The notes under the pieces were generated by a model. That model had not been told where the DNA came from. It worked only from the letters and a program-made list of their open reading frames with translations, and ran no database searches. Of a stretch of 64,000 nucleotides of DNA, positions 15,651-25,218 are shown one piece after another. This stretch comes from Shinella sp. WSJ-2. Lineage in GTDB: Bacteria; Pseudomonadota; Alphaproteobacteria; Rhizobiales; Rhizobiaceae. Positions within the stretch are counted from its first letter, which is position 1. Every line of letters begins with the position of its first letter. The stretch spans positions 162,783 to 226,782 of the forward strand of contig NZ_QWBU01000007.1 of the NCBI RefSeq assembly GCF_003432075.1, read 5' to 3'. The position numbers were made by a program, and so were the translations under genes.

Positions 15651-17473
15651 TCCACCGTCACCGATTTTGCGAGGTTGCGCGGCTGATCGACGTCAGTGCC
15701 CATGAAGACCGCCGTATGATAGGCGAGCAGCTGGATCGGCAGCGAATAGATCATCGGCGCGATGATCTCGTTAACCTCGGGCAGGATGATCGTCGCCATG
15801 GTTTCCAGCTTCGAGGCGGCCGCACCCTTGGCATCGGTGATGAAGATGATCCGGCCGCCGCGAGCCGCGACTTCCTGCATGTTCGATACGGTCTTTTCGA
15901 AGAAGCGGTCATGGGGGGCAATGACAATGACCGGCATGTTCTCGTCGATCAGCGCAATCGGACCGTGCTTAAGCTCGCCGGCGGCATAGCCTTCGGCATG
16001 AATGTAAGAGATTTCCTTGAGCTTCAGCGCGCCTTCCATAGCCAGCGGATAGCTGGTGCCGCGGCCAAGATAGAGCACGTCCTTGCACTTCGAAAGATCG
16101 CGCGAAAGCTGCTCGATCGACGGCTGGATCGTGTTGAGAACGCTCGCCATGATGCGCGGCATTTCAGAAAGATGACGCACCAGCTCGTTTTCGTCCGCCT
16201 CGCTGATCACGCCGCGCGCGCGGCCGGCACCGATGGCAAGGGCAGCAAGAACCGTAAGCTGGCAGGTGAAGGCCTTGGTCGAGGCAACGCCGATTTCCGG
16301 GCCGGCAAGGATCGGGAACACGGCATCCGATTCGCGGGCGATCGTCGATTCCTTCGCATTGACCACGGCGCCGATCTTCAGGCCGTGCTCCTTGCAATAG
16401 CGCAGCGATGCCAGGGTATCGGCCGTCTCGCCGGACTGCGAGATGAACAGCGCTGCCGATGCCGGGTTGAGCGGAATTTCGCGATAGCGGAACTCCGAGG
16501 CGACATCGATCTCGACCGGCAGGCGGGCATATCGCTCGAACCAGTACTTGCCGACGAGACCCGCAAGATAGGCCGTGCCACAGGCTGAAATGGCAAGGCT
16601 CGGGGTCTTTGCAAAGTCGATGTCTGCGGTTGCCGGACGCACGGTGTGCGAGAGGAAATCGACATAGTGGCTCAGCGCGTGTGAAACCGCTTCCGGCTGC
16701 TCATGGATTTCCTTTTCCATGAAGTGGCGGTGGTTGCCCTTGTCGACGAGATAGGCGGCAGCCGAAGATATCTGCTTGGGACGCTCGACCCTCACGCCGT
16801 CAACGTCGAAGATATGTGCGCCATCGCGACCGAGGATCGCCCAGTCGCCGTCGACGAGATAGGTAATCTCGTTGGTAAAGGGCGCGAGCGCAATGGCGTC
16901 CGATCCCAGGAACATTTCGCCCTTGCCATGTCCAATGGCGAGCGGCGGGCCGTTGCGCGCGGCCATGATGGTCGACGGGTCGTCCTCGAAGATCACGGCG
17001 AGCGCATAGGCGCCGGTAACGCGGCGCAGCATGGCATGCATGGCCTCGCGGCGGCCGAGGCCGTCCCGGCGCAGTTTCGCGATCAGCTGCGCGACGACTT
17101 CCGTATCGGTCTGGGTCGTGAAGGTGGCGCCGGACGCGGCAAGCTCATCCTTCAAAACTGCAAAATTCTCGATGATACCGTTATGCACGAGAGCGACGCC
17201 GTCAACGAAATGCGGATGGGCATTGCCTTCCGTCGGCGCGCCGTGGGTTGCCCAGCGGGTATGCGCGATACCGATCTTGCCCGCGAGCGGTTCCTCATGA
17301 AGGCGCTTTTCAAGATTGAACAGCTTACCCTCGGCGCGACGGCGCGAGAGCCTGCCATCCGAAATCGTGGCAACGCCTGCGGAATCGTAGCCACGATACT
17401 CGAGGCGCTTAAGCGCATCGACAAGGCGCCCGGCGACAGGCTCGGTTCCGACGATGCCAACAATTCCGCACAT
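15647..17473 (-). CDS. glmS: Glutamine--fructose-6-phosphate aminotransferase (isomerizing)
   Basis: 608 residues, full length. Makes glucosamine-6-phosphate from fructose-6-phosphate and glutamine, the first step to UDP-GlcNAc for peptidoglycan and lipid A. Met-Cys-Gly at the N-terminus supplies the Cys1 nucleophile; the glutaminase domain contains HTRWATHG, two SIS domains follow, and the C-terminus DQPRNLAKSVTVE is canonical. GGAG lies ahead of the ATG. It is 122 bp downstream of glmU on the same strand. No glmS ribozyme is seen or expected in this phylum. Confidence 0.97.
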   Translation of the reverse strand: MCGIVGIVGTEPVAGRLVDALKRLEYRGYDSAGVATISDGRLSRRRAEGKLFNLEKRLHEEPLAGKIGIAHTRWATHGAPTEGNAHPHFVDGVALVHNGIIENFAVLKDELAASGATFTTQTDTEVVAQLIAKLRRDGLGRREAMHAMLRRVTGAYALAVIFEDDPSTIMAARNGPPLAIGHGKGEMFLGSDAIALAPFTNEITYLVDGDWAILGRDGAHIFDVDGVRVERPKQISSAAAYLVDKGNHRHFMEKEIHEQPEAVSHALSHYVDFLSHTVRPATADIDFAKTPSLAISACGTAYLAGLVGKYWFERYARLPVEIDVASEFRYREIPLNPASAALFISQSGETADTLASLRYCKEHGLKIGAVVNAKESTIARESDAVFPILAGPEIGVASTKAFTCQLTVLAALAIGAGRARGVISEADENELVRHLSEMPRIMASVLNTIQPSIEQLSRDLSKCKDVLYLGRGTSYPLAMEGALKLKEISYIHAEGYAAGELKHGPIALIDENMPVIVIAPHDRFFEKTVSNMQEVAARGGRIIFITDAKGAAASKLETMATIILPEVNEIIAPMIYSLPIQLLAYHTAVFMGTDVDQPRNLAKSVTVE

Positions 17474-17572
17474 AAAAAGCTCCAGATTCCAGACGGTCTT
17501 TGTGTGCTCTTTCGTAGAGTTTTTTTACCGCGGCGCAACGCGGCCGTGCTCACTTTCGATTGCAAGCGTTAA

Positions 17573-17588
17573 TGTGGGCGCGCCCACA
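17573..17588. other. Short perfect palindrome between glmU and glmS
   Basis: TGTGGGCG/CGCCCACA, a 16-bp perfect dyad 7 bp downstream of the glmU stop. With no loop and no clear T run it is not a normal terminator; it may reduce read-through into glmS or be a binding site. Confidence 0.35.
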
Positions 17589-17595
17589 GGGTGAC

Positions 17596-18975
17596 TCATT
17601 GGCCGGCTTTCTTCTTCGCGTCCTTGATCGCCTGGTTGCGCTCGCGGATGAGCACGGCGCGGCCTTCCTTGTTTTCCTGGCGCGCGCGGCCGAAGGCGAC
17701 GGCATCATCCGGCACATCGGCGGTGATGACGCTGCCGGAGGCGACATAGGCGCCTTTGCCGACCGTCACGGGTGCGACGAGCGCCGTGTTGGAGCCGATG
17801 AAGGCATCCGCGCCGATACGGGTGATGTGCTTGTTGATGCCATCATAGTTGCAGGTGATGGTGCCTGCGCCAACATTGGTGTGCGCGCCGATGAAGGCAT
17901 CGCCGATATAGCTGAGGTGGTTGACCTTGGCGCCTGCGCCGATCTCCGCCTTCTTGATCTCGGTGAAATTGCCGACCTTGGCACCTTCGCCAAGCTGCGC
18001 ACCGGGGCGCAGACGGGCATAGGGGCCGATTTCGGCGTCGGCCCCGACCTGCGCACCCTCGATATGCGAGAAGGAATGGATGACGGCGCCGGTCTCGATG
18101 GTAACGCCTGGGCCGAATACGACATTCGGCTCGATGGTCACGTCGCGGGCGATCATCGTATCGAAGGACAGGAAGACAGTCTCGGGTGCGATCATCGAGA
18201 CGCCCTCGATCATCATCTGATGCCGGCGGCGCTGCTGCCAGAGGCGTTCGATGACGGCGAGCTCGGCGCGGGTGTTGCAGCCGGTCAGCTCCTCCTCGGG
18301 TGCCTCGACGGCAATGGCGCGCCCGCCATCGGCTCTGACGACCTCGACGATATCGGTCAGGTAATATTCGCCCTTGGCATTGTTGTTGCCGATGCGGTCG
18401 ATCAGCCCCAGCGCCTTGCGGCCGTCGATGGCCATCAGGCCACCGTTGCAATAGGTGATGGCACGCTCGGCCTCGCTGGCATCCTTGTGTTCGCGAATGG
18501 CCAGAAGCGCGCCGTTCTCGGTGAGCAGACGCCCATAGCCCGTCGGATCGGCGGTGCGAAAACCGATGACCACGACATCGGCACCGTCGGCGAGTCCGTC
18601 GCGGGCGGCGATCAGCGGCGTTTCGGTGATGAGCGGCGTATCGCCGAAGACGACGAGCACGTCGTCATAACCCTTGGCGATCGCGTTACGGGCGGCCAGC
18701 ACGGCATGGGCGGTGCCTAGTCGTTCGGTCTGGATATGGACGGAACTTTGCACGGCGGCGTTCCTCGCCGCGGCTTCGACCTTCTCCGCATCGCGGCCGA
18801 GCACCAGCGCGATATCCGAAATGCCGGCCTTCGCTAGCGCGTCGACCACATGGGCGATCATCGGGCGGTTGGCGACGGGATGCAGCACCTTCGACTGCGC
18901 GGACTTCATGCGCGTGCTTTCGCCTGCGGCCAGGATCACGGCCAGGCAGGTGCGTTTCGTCCGGTCAGCAGTCAT
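17596..18975 (-). CDS. glmU: Bifunctional UDP-GlcNAc pyrophosphorylase / glucosamine-1-phosphate acetyltransferase
   Basis: 459 residues. Acetylates glucosamine-1-phosphate and then couples it to UTP, giving UDP-GlcNAc. The N-terminal uridylyltransferase domain begins with [15 protein letters not shown]; the C-terminal half is a left-handed beta helix of hexapeptide repeats ([20 protein letters not shown], then YDGINKH) carrying the acetyltransferase site. A GAGGGA ribosome site precedes the ATG. It heads the run towards glmS, so both ends of UDP-GlcNAc synthesis are encoded together. Confidence 0.97.
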   Translation of the reverse strand: MTADRTKRTCLAVILAAGESTRMKSAQSKVLHPVANRPMIAHVVDALAKAGISDIALVLGRDAEKVEAAARNAAVQSSVHIQTERLGTAHAVLAARNAIAKGYDDVLVVFGDTPLITETPLIAARDGLADGADVVVIGFRTADPTGYGRLLTENGALLAIREHKDASEAERAITYCNGGLMAIDGRKALGLIDRIGNNNAKGEYYLTDIVEVVRADGGRAIAVEAPEEELTGCNTRAELAVIERLWQQRRRHQMMIEGVSMIAPETVFLSFDTMIARDVTIEPNVVFGPGVTIETGAVIHSFSHIEGAQVGADAEIGPYARLRPGAQLGEGAKVGNFTEIKKAEIGAGAKVNHLSYIGDAFIGAHTNVGAGTITCNYDGINKHITRIGADAFIGSNTALVAPVTVGKGAYVASGSVITADVPDDAVAFGRARQENKEGRAVLIRERNQAIKDAKKKAGQ

Positions 18976-19045
18976 GGAATCCCTCGTTCATCCGAATTGA
19001 CGGCGTTCCTTAGCAAAAACGCGGCAAGGAAGACAAAGGGATTTC

Positions 19046-20692
19046 TTACTTGGCGCTGCGCAGGCGGCTTTCGGTCAGGAGGCCGTTTTCGTCGAGGATC
19101 GGATAGGCGACGGAGACGAGATGCGCGTTGACGCGTTTGAGGTCGCGCAGCATGTCGAGATGCAGCGAGCTCGTCTGGAGGCTGTCGAGACGGCCGTCGC
19201 GCAGACGCTCCAGGTGCCGTTCGGAGGATTGCTTCTCCATGCGCCGCACGTCGACCTTCACTTCCATCAGCTGGCGGGCAAGGCCGGCGTCGCGCGTGAC
19301 GAAAATGGTCTGCGCGATACGCAGGTTCTCGATCGTCAGGTTGAAGAGGTTGGCAAGCTCCTTATAGCCGTCGTCGGAGAACTTCAGACCATTTGCGATC
19401 TTCTTGCGTACCTGCTCCTGCAAGCCCTTTTCGATGATGTCGCCGACATGTTCGAGATTGATGGCATAGTCAATGATGACGATAGAGCGCGCGGCACATT
19501 CGCCCGTCACGCCCTGGCGGCCGAGACGAGAGAGATAGATCTTCACGTCCTGCTGCAGCGCATCGACCTGGCGTTCCAGTTCGCCGATATCCTTCATCGG
19601 CGCGAGATTGTTGTCGTTGAAGGCCCGCATTGTGCGAATCAGCATGGATTCAATGAGATCGCCGACACGCAACACTTCGCGCGTCGCACCCGAAAGCGCC
19701 ACGACAGGGCTCGAAAGCGCAGTCTCATCGAGGTATTTCGGCCCGGTCTCCGGCTGCTTTTCCTCTGGAATGAGTTTTTCCATGAGGCGCGACAGCTGGC
19801 CGGACAGCGGAAAAAGCACCAGCGCGACCACCACATTGAACGCAAGGTGCACATCGACGGGCAGCTTGGAGGCGGGAATGGGTAGCGTCGCGAGGAGCGC
19901 TGCGACCTGTCCGGCAAAAGGCAACACGACAAGGCACCCGACACCGCGCACCAGCAGGTTCCCGAGCGTCACGCGCCGGACCGAGGCAGTCGATTTCAGT
20001 GTCGCTATGACCGGCGGAACTGCGCCTCCGAGATTGGCGCCAAGCACGAGGATAACCGTAAGGGCCGGCGACAGAATGCCCATGGCGGTCAGCGACAGGA
20101 TCAGCACCACCACCGCGAGGCTGGAGGACGAGATGATCGCCAGCACCGTCGAGAACGCGAGCGCGACCGGCCAGGCGCCGTCGAGCAGCTTCAGAAAAGC
20201 GGCGAGCGCCGGCGACTGGCGCATCGGCTCCGTCGCAAGGCTGAGCAGATGCAGTGAAAGCAGCATGAGGCCGATACCGACAAGCGCGGAACCGAGGCCC
20301 TGCCGGGCCGTCGAACTGCTCGACTTATAAAGCACGACGCCAACGAGGATGATCAGCGGCGAGATCGATTCGATGCCCGTCGCGACAAGCCACGCGGTGA
20401 CCGCCGTCCCGACATTGGCGCCAAGCAGCACGATCTGCGCCATCCGGGCGCGCACCAGATTGCGTTCGACGAAGGAGGAGACCATCAGCGCCGTTGCAGT
20501 GGAGCTTTGCAGGGCAACTGTGGCGACGAATCCGGCAAAGAAGGAGCGGAACGGCCCGCGCGTGCCGAGCGCCAGCCCGGAGCGCAGTTTCACACCAAAG
20601 GCGCGCGTCATGCCATCCTTCACCTGTGCGAGGCCGAACAGGAGCAGCGCGACCGCGCCGAACAGGTTGATCATGACAACAGTCGATTCCAC
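19046..20692 (-). CDS. Na/Pi cotransporter family protein with PhoU-like C-terminal domain
   Basis: 548 residues from a GTG start chosen because a perfect AGGAGG lies 9 bases upstream. The membrane half has two inverted Na/Pi repeats; the first carries QSSTATALMVSSF, the second has ISSSSLAVVV, where the glutamine seen in many family members is not evident. Eight or more hydrophobic helices run to about residue 310. The C-terminal ~230 residues are helical and PhoU-like (YAINLEHVGDIIEKG). Probably imports or exports phosphate with sodium. Monocistronic, 70 bp upstream of glmU on the same strand. Confidence 0.9.
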   Translation of the reverse strand: MESTVVMINLFGAVALLLFGLAQVKDGMTRAFGVKLRSGLALGTRGPFRSFFAGFVATVALQSSTATALMVSSFVERNLVRARMAQIVLLGANVGTAVTAWLVATGIESISPLIILVGVVLYKSSSSTARQGLGSALVGIGLMLLSLHLLSLATEPMRQSPALAAFLKLLDGAWPVALAFSTVLAIISSSSLAVVVLILSLTAMGILSPALTVILVLGANLGGAVPPVIATLKSTASVRRVTLGNLLVRGVGCLVVLPFAGQVAALLATLPIPASKLPVDVHLAFNVVVALVLFPLSGQLSRLMEKLIPEEKQPETGPKYLDETALSSPVVALSGATREVLRVGDLIESMLIRTMRAFNDNNLAPMKDIGELERQVDALQQDVKIYLSRLGRQGVTGECAARSIVIIDYAINLEHVGDIIEKGLQEQVRKKIANGLKFSDDGYKELANLFNLTIENLRIAQTIFVTRDAGLARQLMEVKVDVRRMEKQSSERHLERLRDGRLDSLQTSSLHLDMLRDLKRVNAHLVSVAYPILDENGLLTESRLRSAK

Positions 20693-20701
20693 CGTAATAT
20701 T

Positions 20702-20707
20702 CCTCCT
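20702..20707 (-). promoter_or_regulatory. Shine-Dalgarno site that selects a GTG start
   Basis: AGGAGG on the minus strand, 9 bases before the GTG at 20692. The first ATG, 18 bases further in, has no such site, so the Na/Pi protein most likely begins VESTVVM (formyl-Met in place of Val). Confidence 0.75.
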
Positions 20708-20972
20708 GGCCCTCAAAAGGGACTCAAACCCGCTTCCCCCCGCATCGGATCACGATCTACGCCATACCGATAGCGTATTGTGACGGGAATACGTCAATAA
20801 TTTCAAAAATATTTGTTTCGCCGACGAACAAAATCGGCAAGCACTGTCCAAGCTGCGCCAGGTGTGATTTTCCCGTGGCATCAAGGCGGCCTGCGCACTT
20901 CAATTCGCGCAAACTTTCCGATAAGAGACGAACTCCGGCCGCATGGCCGCCGATTTTGAGGAAATGTAGACG

Positions 20973-22862
20973 ATGCTCGAAGCCCTGAGAAGCGCCGCCC
21001 AGACCTGGGTGGCAAAAGCCCTGATGATCGTATTGGTCGGTTCCTTTGCGATCTGGGGTGTTTCGAGCTCATTGGTAACGGGCGCTTCGAATTCCGTCGT
21101 CACTGTCGGCGATGTCAGCGTTTCGCCGACGGATTTCCGCCTCGCCTATGAGCGGCAGGTCGCAACGCTCTCGCAGCGCTTCGGCACGCGTCTCAATGCC
21201 GAGCAGGCTGGCGCCTTCGGCGTCGAAAACCAGGTCTTTGCCGAACTCGTCGCCGGCGCGGCGCTCGACCAGCTGTCGCGTGACATGAACCTCGGCCTCT
21301 CCGAGGGCCGCCTTGCCCAGCTGATCGCCGACGATCCGGCCTTCAAGGGCGTCAACGGCCAATTCGACCGCACCGCTTTCTCCGCCGTGCTGCGGAACGC
21401 AGGCCTGCGGGAGAACGACTATATCAACAACCGCAGCCAGGTTGCCGTGCGCACGCAGATCGTCGAAGCGGTTTCCGACGGCTACAAGGCACCCGAAGCG
21501 CTGACCACGGCGCTACGCCAGTATCGCAACGAATCGCGCACCATCGACTTCCTGCTGCTCAGCAACGCCAATATCGACCCGATCAAGACGCCGGGCGACG
21601 ACGTGCTGGCGCCCTGGTTCGAACAGAACAAGGCGAAGTACCGCGCGCCGGAATATCGCAAGTTCGTCTATGTCGCGCTGGAGCCGAAAGACCTCGTCGA
21701 CACCGCCGCCATCACCGAGGACATGGTGAAGGCCGAATACGAGCGCATCAAGGACAAGTATCGCACGCCGGCCACGCGCACGATCGAGCAGCTGACCTTC
21801 AAGGATCGCGCCGCCGCCGATGCCGCCGCCGCCAAGCTTGCTTCCGGCACCACCTTCGACACGCTGGTGACCGAGGAAGGCAAGACCGCCGCCGACGTAC
21901 TGCTGGGTGATTTCACGCAGGCGAACGTTCCCGACCAGAAGCTCGCCGAGCCGGCCTTCGCCGTTGCGGCCAATGGCGGCACGACGCCCGTCATCGACGG
22001 CACCTTCGGCCCGATCATCTTGCGCGTGACCAATATCCGCCCGGAGACGACCAAGACCTATGATGAGGTGAAGGAAGAGCTGCGCAACGAGCTGGCGCTC
22101 TCGGAAGCCGCCGATGGCATTCTCGCCGTGCACGACCGCATCGAGGATAGCCGTGCCGAAGGCCTGACGCTGGCCGAGGCCGCCGCCAAGAACAACCTGA
22201 AGGCCGTCACGGTCGAAGCCGCCGATGCGCAGGGCAACGACCAGAAGGGCGACGAGATCGCAGCGCTTCCGGAAAAGGCCGCCCTGCTCGGCGAAGTGTT
22301 CAAGACCGATGTGGGTACCGAAACCCAGCCGATCAATGTCGGCCGGGAAGGCTATGCCTGGTTCGAAGTGCTCGACGTGATCCCGGATCGCGACCGCACG
22401 CTCGACGAAGTGCGTGACCGCGTCGCCGCGGACTGGACGGCCGAACAGCAGCGCCAGGCGCTGGCCAAGAAGGCCGGCGAACTGGCCGAGCGCGTACGCA
22501 AGGGCGGCGATCTCGCCACCATCGCCAGCGAACTGGGCCTGAGCGTCGAAAACAAGACAGGCCTGCACCGCGGCGCCCAGGATGCCGTCCTCAGCCCTGC
22601 GACCATCGCCTCGGCCTTCTCCGGTCCGGTCGGCACGGTTGCCAACACGCCGGGCACGGATGGCGAAGGCCAGATCCTGCTGAAGGTTACGGAAGTCAAT
22701 GCAGACGCGACGACCGATGCGCTGTCCAACGATGAACAGCAGATCGAAGCGGTCGCCCGCGCCAGCGGCGACGACATCCTCGACCAGATGGTGAGCGCGC
22801 TCCAGACGTCCTACGGCGTCTCGATCAACCGCACGCTCGCCGAGCAGAACATGACGCGATAG
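20973..22862 (+). CDS. PpiD-like membrane-anchored peptidyl-prolyl isomerase (SurA_N domain)
   Basis: 629 residues. One N-terminal transmembrane helix (about 10-33) anchors a periplasmic chaperone: a SurA_N-type helical region, then a parvulin-like PPIase domain at about 249-360 (FGPIILRVTNIRP) and a second helical region to the C-terminus. Proteins like this help secreted and outer-membrane proteins fold as they leave the Sec channel. It starts the unit that continues with trpD 15 bp downstream. GAGGA lies 10 bases ahead of the ATG. Confidence 0.9.
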   Translation: MLEALRSAAQTWVAKALMIVLVGSFAIWGVSSSLVTGASNSVVTVGDVSVSPTDFRLAYERQVATLSQRFGTRLNAEQAGAFGVENQVFAELVAGAALDQLSRDMNLGLSEGRLAQLIADDPAFKGVNGQFDRTAFSAVLRNAGLRENDYINNRSQVAVRTQIVEAVSDGYKAPEALTTALRQYRNESRTIDFLLLSNANIDPIKTPGDDVLAPWFEQNKAKYRAPEYRKFVYVALEPKDLVDTAAITEDMVKAEYERIKDKYRTPATRTIEQLTFKDRAAADAAAAKLASGTTFDTLVTEEGKTAADVLLGDFTQANVPDQKLAEPAFAVAANGGTTPVIDGTFGPIILRVTNIRPETTKTYDEVKEELRNELALSEAADGILAVHDRIEDSRAEGLTLAEAAAKNNLKAVTVEAADAQGNDQKGDEIAALPEKAALLGEVFKTDVGTETQPINVGREGYAWFEVLDVIPDRDRTLDEVRDRVAADWTAEQQRQALAKKAGELAERVRKGGDLATIASELGLSVENKTGLHRGAQDAVLSPATIASAFSGPVGTVANTPGTDGEGQILLKVTEVNADATTDALSNDEQQIEAVARASGDDILDQMVSALQTSYGVSINRTLAEQNMTR

Positions 22863-22877
22863 GGAGACGGGAGCCGC

Positions 22878-23900
22878 ATGTCCGACCTGAAACCCTTTAT
22901 CGCCAAGGTCGCCGCCGGCAATGCGCTGGACCGCGAGGAAGCCCGCGGCGCCTTCGAGATCATCATGTCGGGTGCCGCCACCCCTTCGCAGATCGGCGGT
23001 TTCCTTATGGCGCTGCGCGTGCGCGGCGAGACCGTGGACGAGATCTACGGCGCTGTCGGCTCGATGCGTGCCCGCATGCTGCCGGTCAGCGTCCCTGCCG
23101 ATGCGATGGATATCGTCGGTACGGGTGGTGACGGTGCGGGCACCTACAACATCTCGACGCTCGCGGCGATCATCGTCGCGGGTGCCGGCGTTCCGGTCGC
23201 AAAGCACGGTAACCGTGCGCTTAGCTCGAAATCCGGCACGGCGGATGCACTCTCCTGCCTCGGCGTGAAGCTCGATATCGGCCCCGCCGAAATCGCCCGC
23301 TGCGTGCACGATGCCGGCCTCGGCTTCATGTTCGCCCAACTGCACCATTCCGCCATGAAACATGTCGGCCCGTCGCGCGTCGAACTCGGCACGCGCACGA
23401 TCTTCAACCTGCTCGGGCCTCTGTCCAACCCCGGCGGCGTCAAGCGCCAGCTGCTCGGCGTCTTCTCGCCGCACTGGCTGGTGCCGATCGCCGAAGTGAT
23501 GCGCGACCTCGGCTCGGAAAGCATCTGGGTCGTGCATGGCGAAGGTCTCGACGAGATCACCACCACGGGCACGACGCAGGTCGCAGCCCTCGAAGACGGC
23601 AAGATCCGCACCTTCGAGCTGACGCCGGCCGATTTCGGCCTGCCGCAGGTGGCGCTCGATGATCTGCGCGGCGGTGACGGCACGCACAATGCCGCAGCCC
23701 TCCTCTCGGTGCTTGGCGGGGCGCATATGCCCTACCGTGATATCTCGCTGGCCAACGCCGCCGCCTCCCTCGTCGTCGCCGGCAAGGCCGAGACGCTGAA
23801 GGACGGCATGAAGCTCGCAACCGAATCGCTTGAAAGCGGCCGTGCCCGTACCGTGCTGGAACGCCTCGTTGCGGTTTCCAACGAAGGCGCGGCGGAGTAG
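22878..23900 (+). CDS. trpD: Anthranilate phosphoribosyltransferase
   Basis: 340 residues, normal length. Transfers phosphoribose from PRPP to anthranilate in tryptophan synthesis. The PRPP and metal-binding segments [14 protein letters not shown] and [12 protein letters not shown] and the anthranilate-site region [16 protein letters not shown] are all present. It is not fused to TrpG. The trpC start follows 8 bp after its stop. Confidence 0.97.
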   Translation: MSDLKPFIAKVAAGNALDREEARGAFEIIMSGAATPSQIGGFLMALRVRGETVDEIYGAVGSMRARMLPVSVPADAMDIVGTGGDGAGTYNISTLAAIIVAGAGVPVAKHGNRALSSKSGTADALSCLGVKLDIGPAEIARCVHDAGLGFMFAQLHHSAMKHVGPSRVELGTRTIFNLLGPLSNPGGVKRQLLGVFSPHWLVPIAEVMRDLGSESIWVVHGEGLDEITTTGTTQVAALEDGKIRTFELTPADFGLPQVALDDLRGGDGTHNAAALLSVLGGAHMPYRDISLANAAASLVVAGKAETLKDGMKLATESLESGRARTVLERLVAVSNEGAAE

Positions 23901-23908
23901 GATTGGCC

Positions 23909-24724
23909 ATGACCGATATCCTGAAGAAGATCGAAGCCTACAAGCTCGAAGAGATCGCCGCCGCCAAGGCACGTGTCGCGCCGGCCGAGCTGCGCGCCCG
24001 CATTCGCGACCAAGAGCCGCCGCGCGGCTTCTTCGCCAGCCTCAAGGACAAAAAGGCTCAAGGCCGGTTCGGCCTGATCGCCGAGATCAAAAAGGCCAGC
24101 CCCTCCAAGGGCCTCATCCGCCCGGATTTCGATCCGCCGGCGCTCGCCAAGGCCTATGAGGCCGGTGGTGCCGCCTGCCTTTCCGTGTTGACGGACACGC
24201 CGAGTTTCCAGGGCGCACCTGAATTCCTCACCGCCGCCCGCGACGCCTGCGCGCTTCCCGCGCTGCGCAAGGATTTCATGTTCGACAGCTACCAGATGCT
24301 GGAAGCCCGCGCCTGGGGTGCGGATTGTATCCTGCTCATCATGGCTTCGCTCAGCGATGAAACCGCCAAGATGCTGGAAGACGCCGCCTTCTCGCTCGGC
24401 ATGGACGTGCTGATCGAGGTGCATGACGAAGAAGAGATGGAACGGGCGTTGAAGCTCAAGTCCAAGCTCGTCGGCATCAACAACCGCAATCTGCGCACTT
24501 TCGAAGTCGATCTCGCCGTTTCCGAAAGGCTCGCCGGCATGGTGCCGGACGATCGCCTGCTCGTCGGCGAAAGCGGCGTCTTCACCCATGCGGATTGTAC
24601 GCGCCTCGGCAAGGTCGGCGTCTCCACTTTCCTCGTCGGCGAAAGCCTAATGCGCAAGGACGACGTGACGGCGGCAACGCGCGAGCTGCTGACCGGCGCT
24701 GCCGGTATGCTGGCGGCGGAATAA
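23909..24724 (+). CDS. trpC: Indole-3-glycerol phosphate synthase
   Basis: 271 residues from the ATG at 23909; a TTG two codons earlier is possible but unnecessary. A TIM barrel that closes the indole ring of tryptophan. Catalytic segments seen: [13 protein letters not shown] (first lysine), [22 protein letters not shown] (second lysine) and VGINNRNL. It is a separate protein, not fused to TrpF. The last base of its TAA is the first base of the moaC ATG. Confidence 0.97.
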   Translation: MTDILKKIEAYKLEEIAAAKARVAPAELRARIRDQEPPRGFFASLKDKKAQGRFGLIAEIKKASPSKGLIRPDFDPPALAKAYEAGGAACLSVLTDTPSFQGAPEFLTAARDACALPALRKDFMFDSYQMLEARAWGADCILLIMASLSDETAKMLEDAAFSLGMDVLIEVHDEEEMERALKLKSKLVGINNRNLRTFEVDLAVSERLAGMVPDDRLLVGESGVFTHADCTRLGKVGVSTFLVGESLMRKDDVTAATRELLTGAAGMLAAE

Positions 24725-25218
24725 TGGCCGAAGAGGCTCGCACGCTCACCCATATCGGTGTCTCCGGCGAAGCGCATATGGTCGATGTCGGCGACAAGGC
24801 CGAGACCGTGCGCATCGCCGTCGCCGAGGGTTTCATCCGTATGGCGCCGGAAACGCTCGACCTGATCCTCAAGGGTGACGCCAAGAAGGGCGACGTGATC
24901 GGCACGGCGCGGCTGGCCGGCATCATGGCCGCCAAGCAGACGTCCAATCTCATCCCGCTCTGCCATCCGCTGATGCTGACCAAGGTGACGGTCGATATTC
25001 GCGAGGATCACGCCCTGCCCGGCCTGCGTATCGAGGCCATGGCGAAGCTCACCGGCCGCACCGGCGTCGAGATGGAGGCGCTGACCGCCGTCAGTGTCGC
25101 ATGCCTCACGATCTACGACATGGCCAAGGCCGCCGACCGCGAAATGGAGATCGGCGGCGTGCGCCTTGCCGAAAAATCCGGCGGCCGCTCCGGTGATTAC
25201 AAACGCAGAGATCCCTGA
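24724..25218 (+). CDS. moaC: Cyclic pyranopterin monophosphate synthase
   Basis: 164 residues. With MoaA it converts GTP to cyclic pyranopterin monophosphate, the first intermediate of molybdenum cofactor. The N-terminal [16 protein letters not shown], the central [13 protein letters not shown] and [20 protein letters not shown] with the catalytic lysine soon after ([10 protein letters not shown]) are typical. The start overlaps the trpC stop by one base (TAATG) and its stop overlaps moeA by one base (TGATG), so all three are translationally coupled. Confidence 0.97.
   Translation: MAEEARTLTHIGVSGEAHMVDVGDKAETVRIAVAEGFIRMAPETLDLILKGDAKKGDVIGTARLAGIMAAKQTSNLIPLCHPLMLTKVTVDIREDHALPGLRIEAMAKLTGRTGVEMEALTAVSVACLTIYDMAKAADREMEIGGVRLAEKSGGRSGDYKRRDP

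Noticed and set aside
21513..23972. 819-codon open frame on the minus strand
   Set aside because: It lies opposite the PpiD-like gene and trpD, both certain; its protein is Arg/Asp/Gly-rich without family features. Long antisense frames are common in G+C-rich DNA because third-position bias removes stops.
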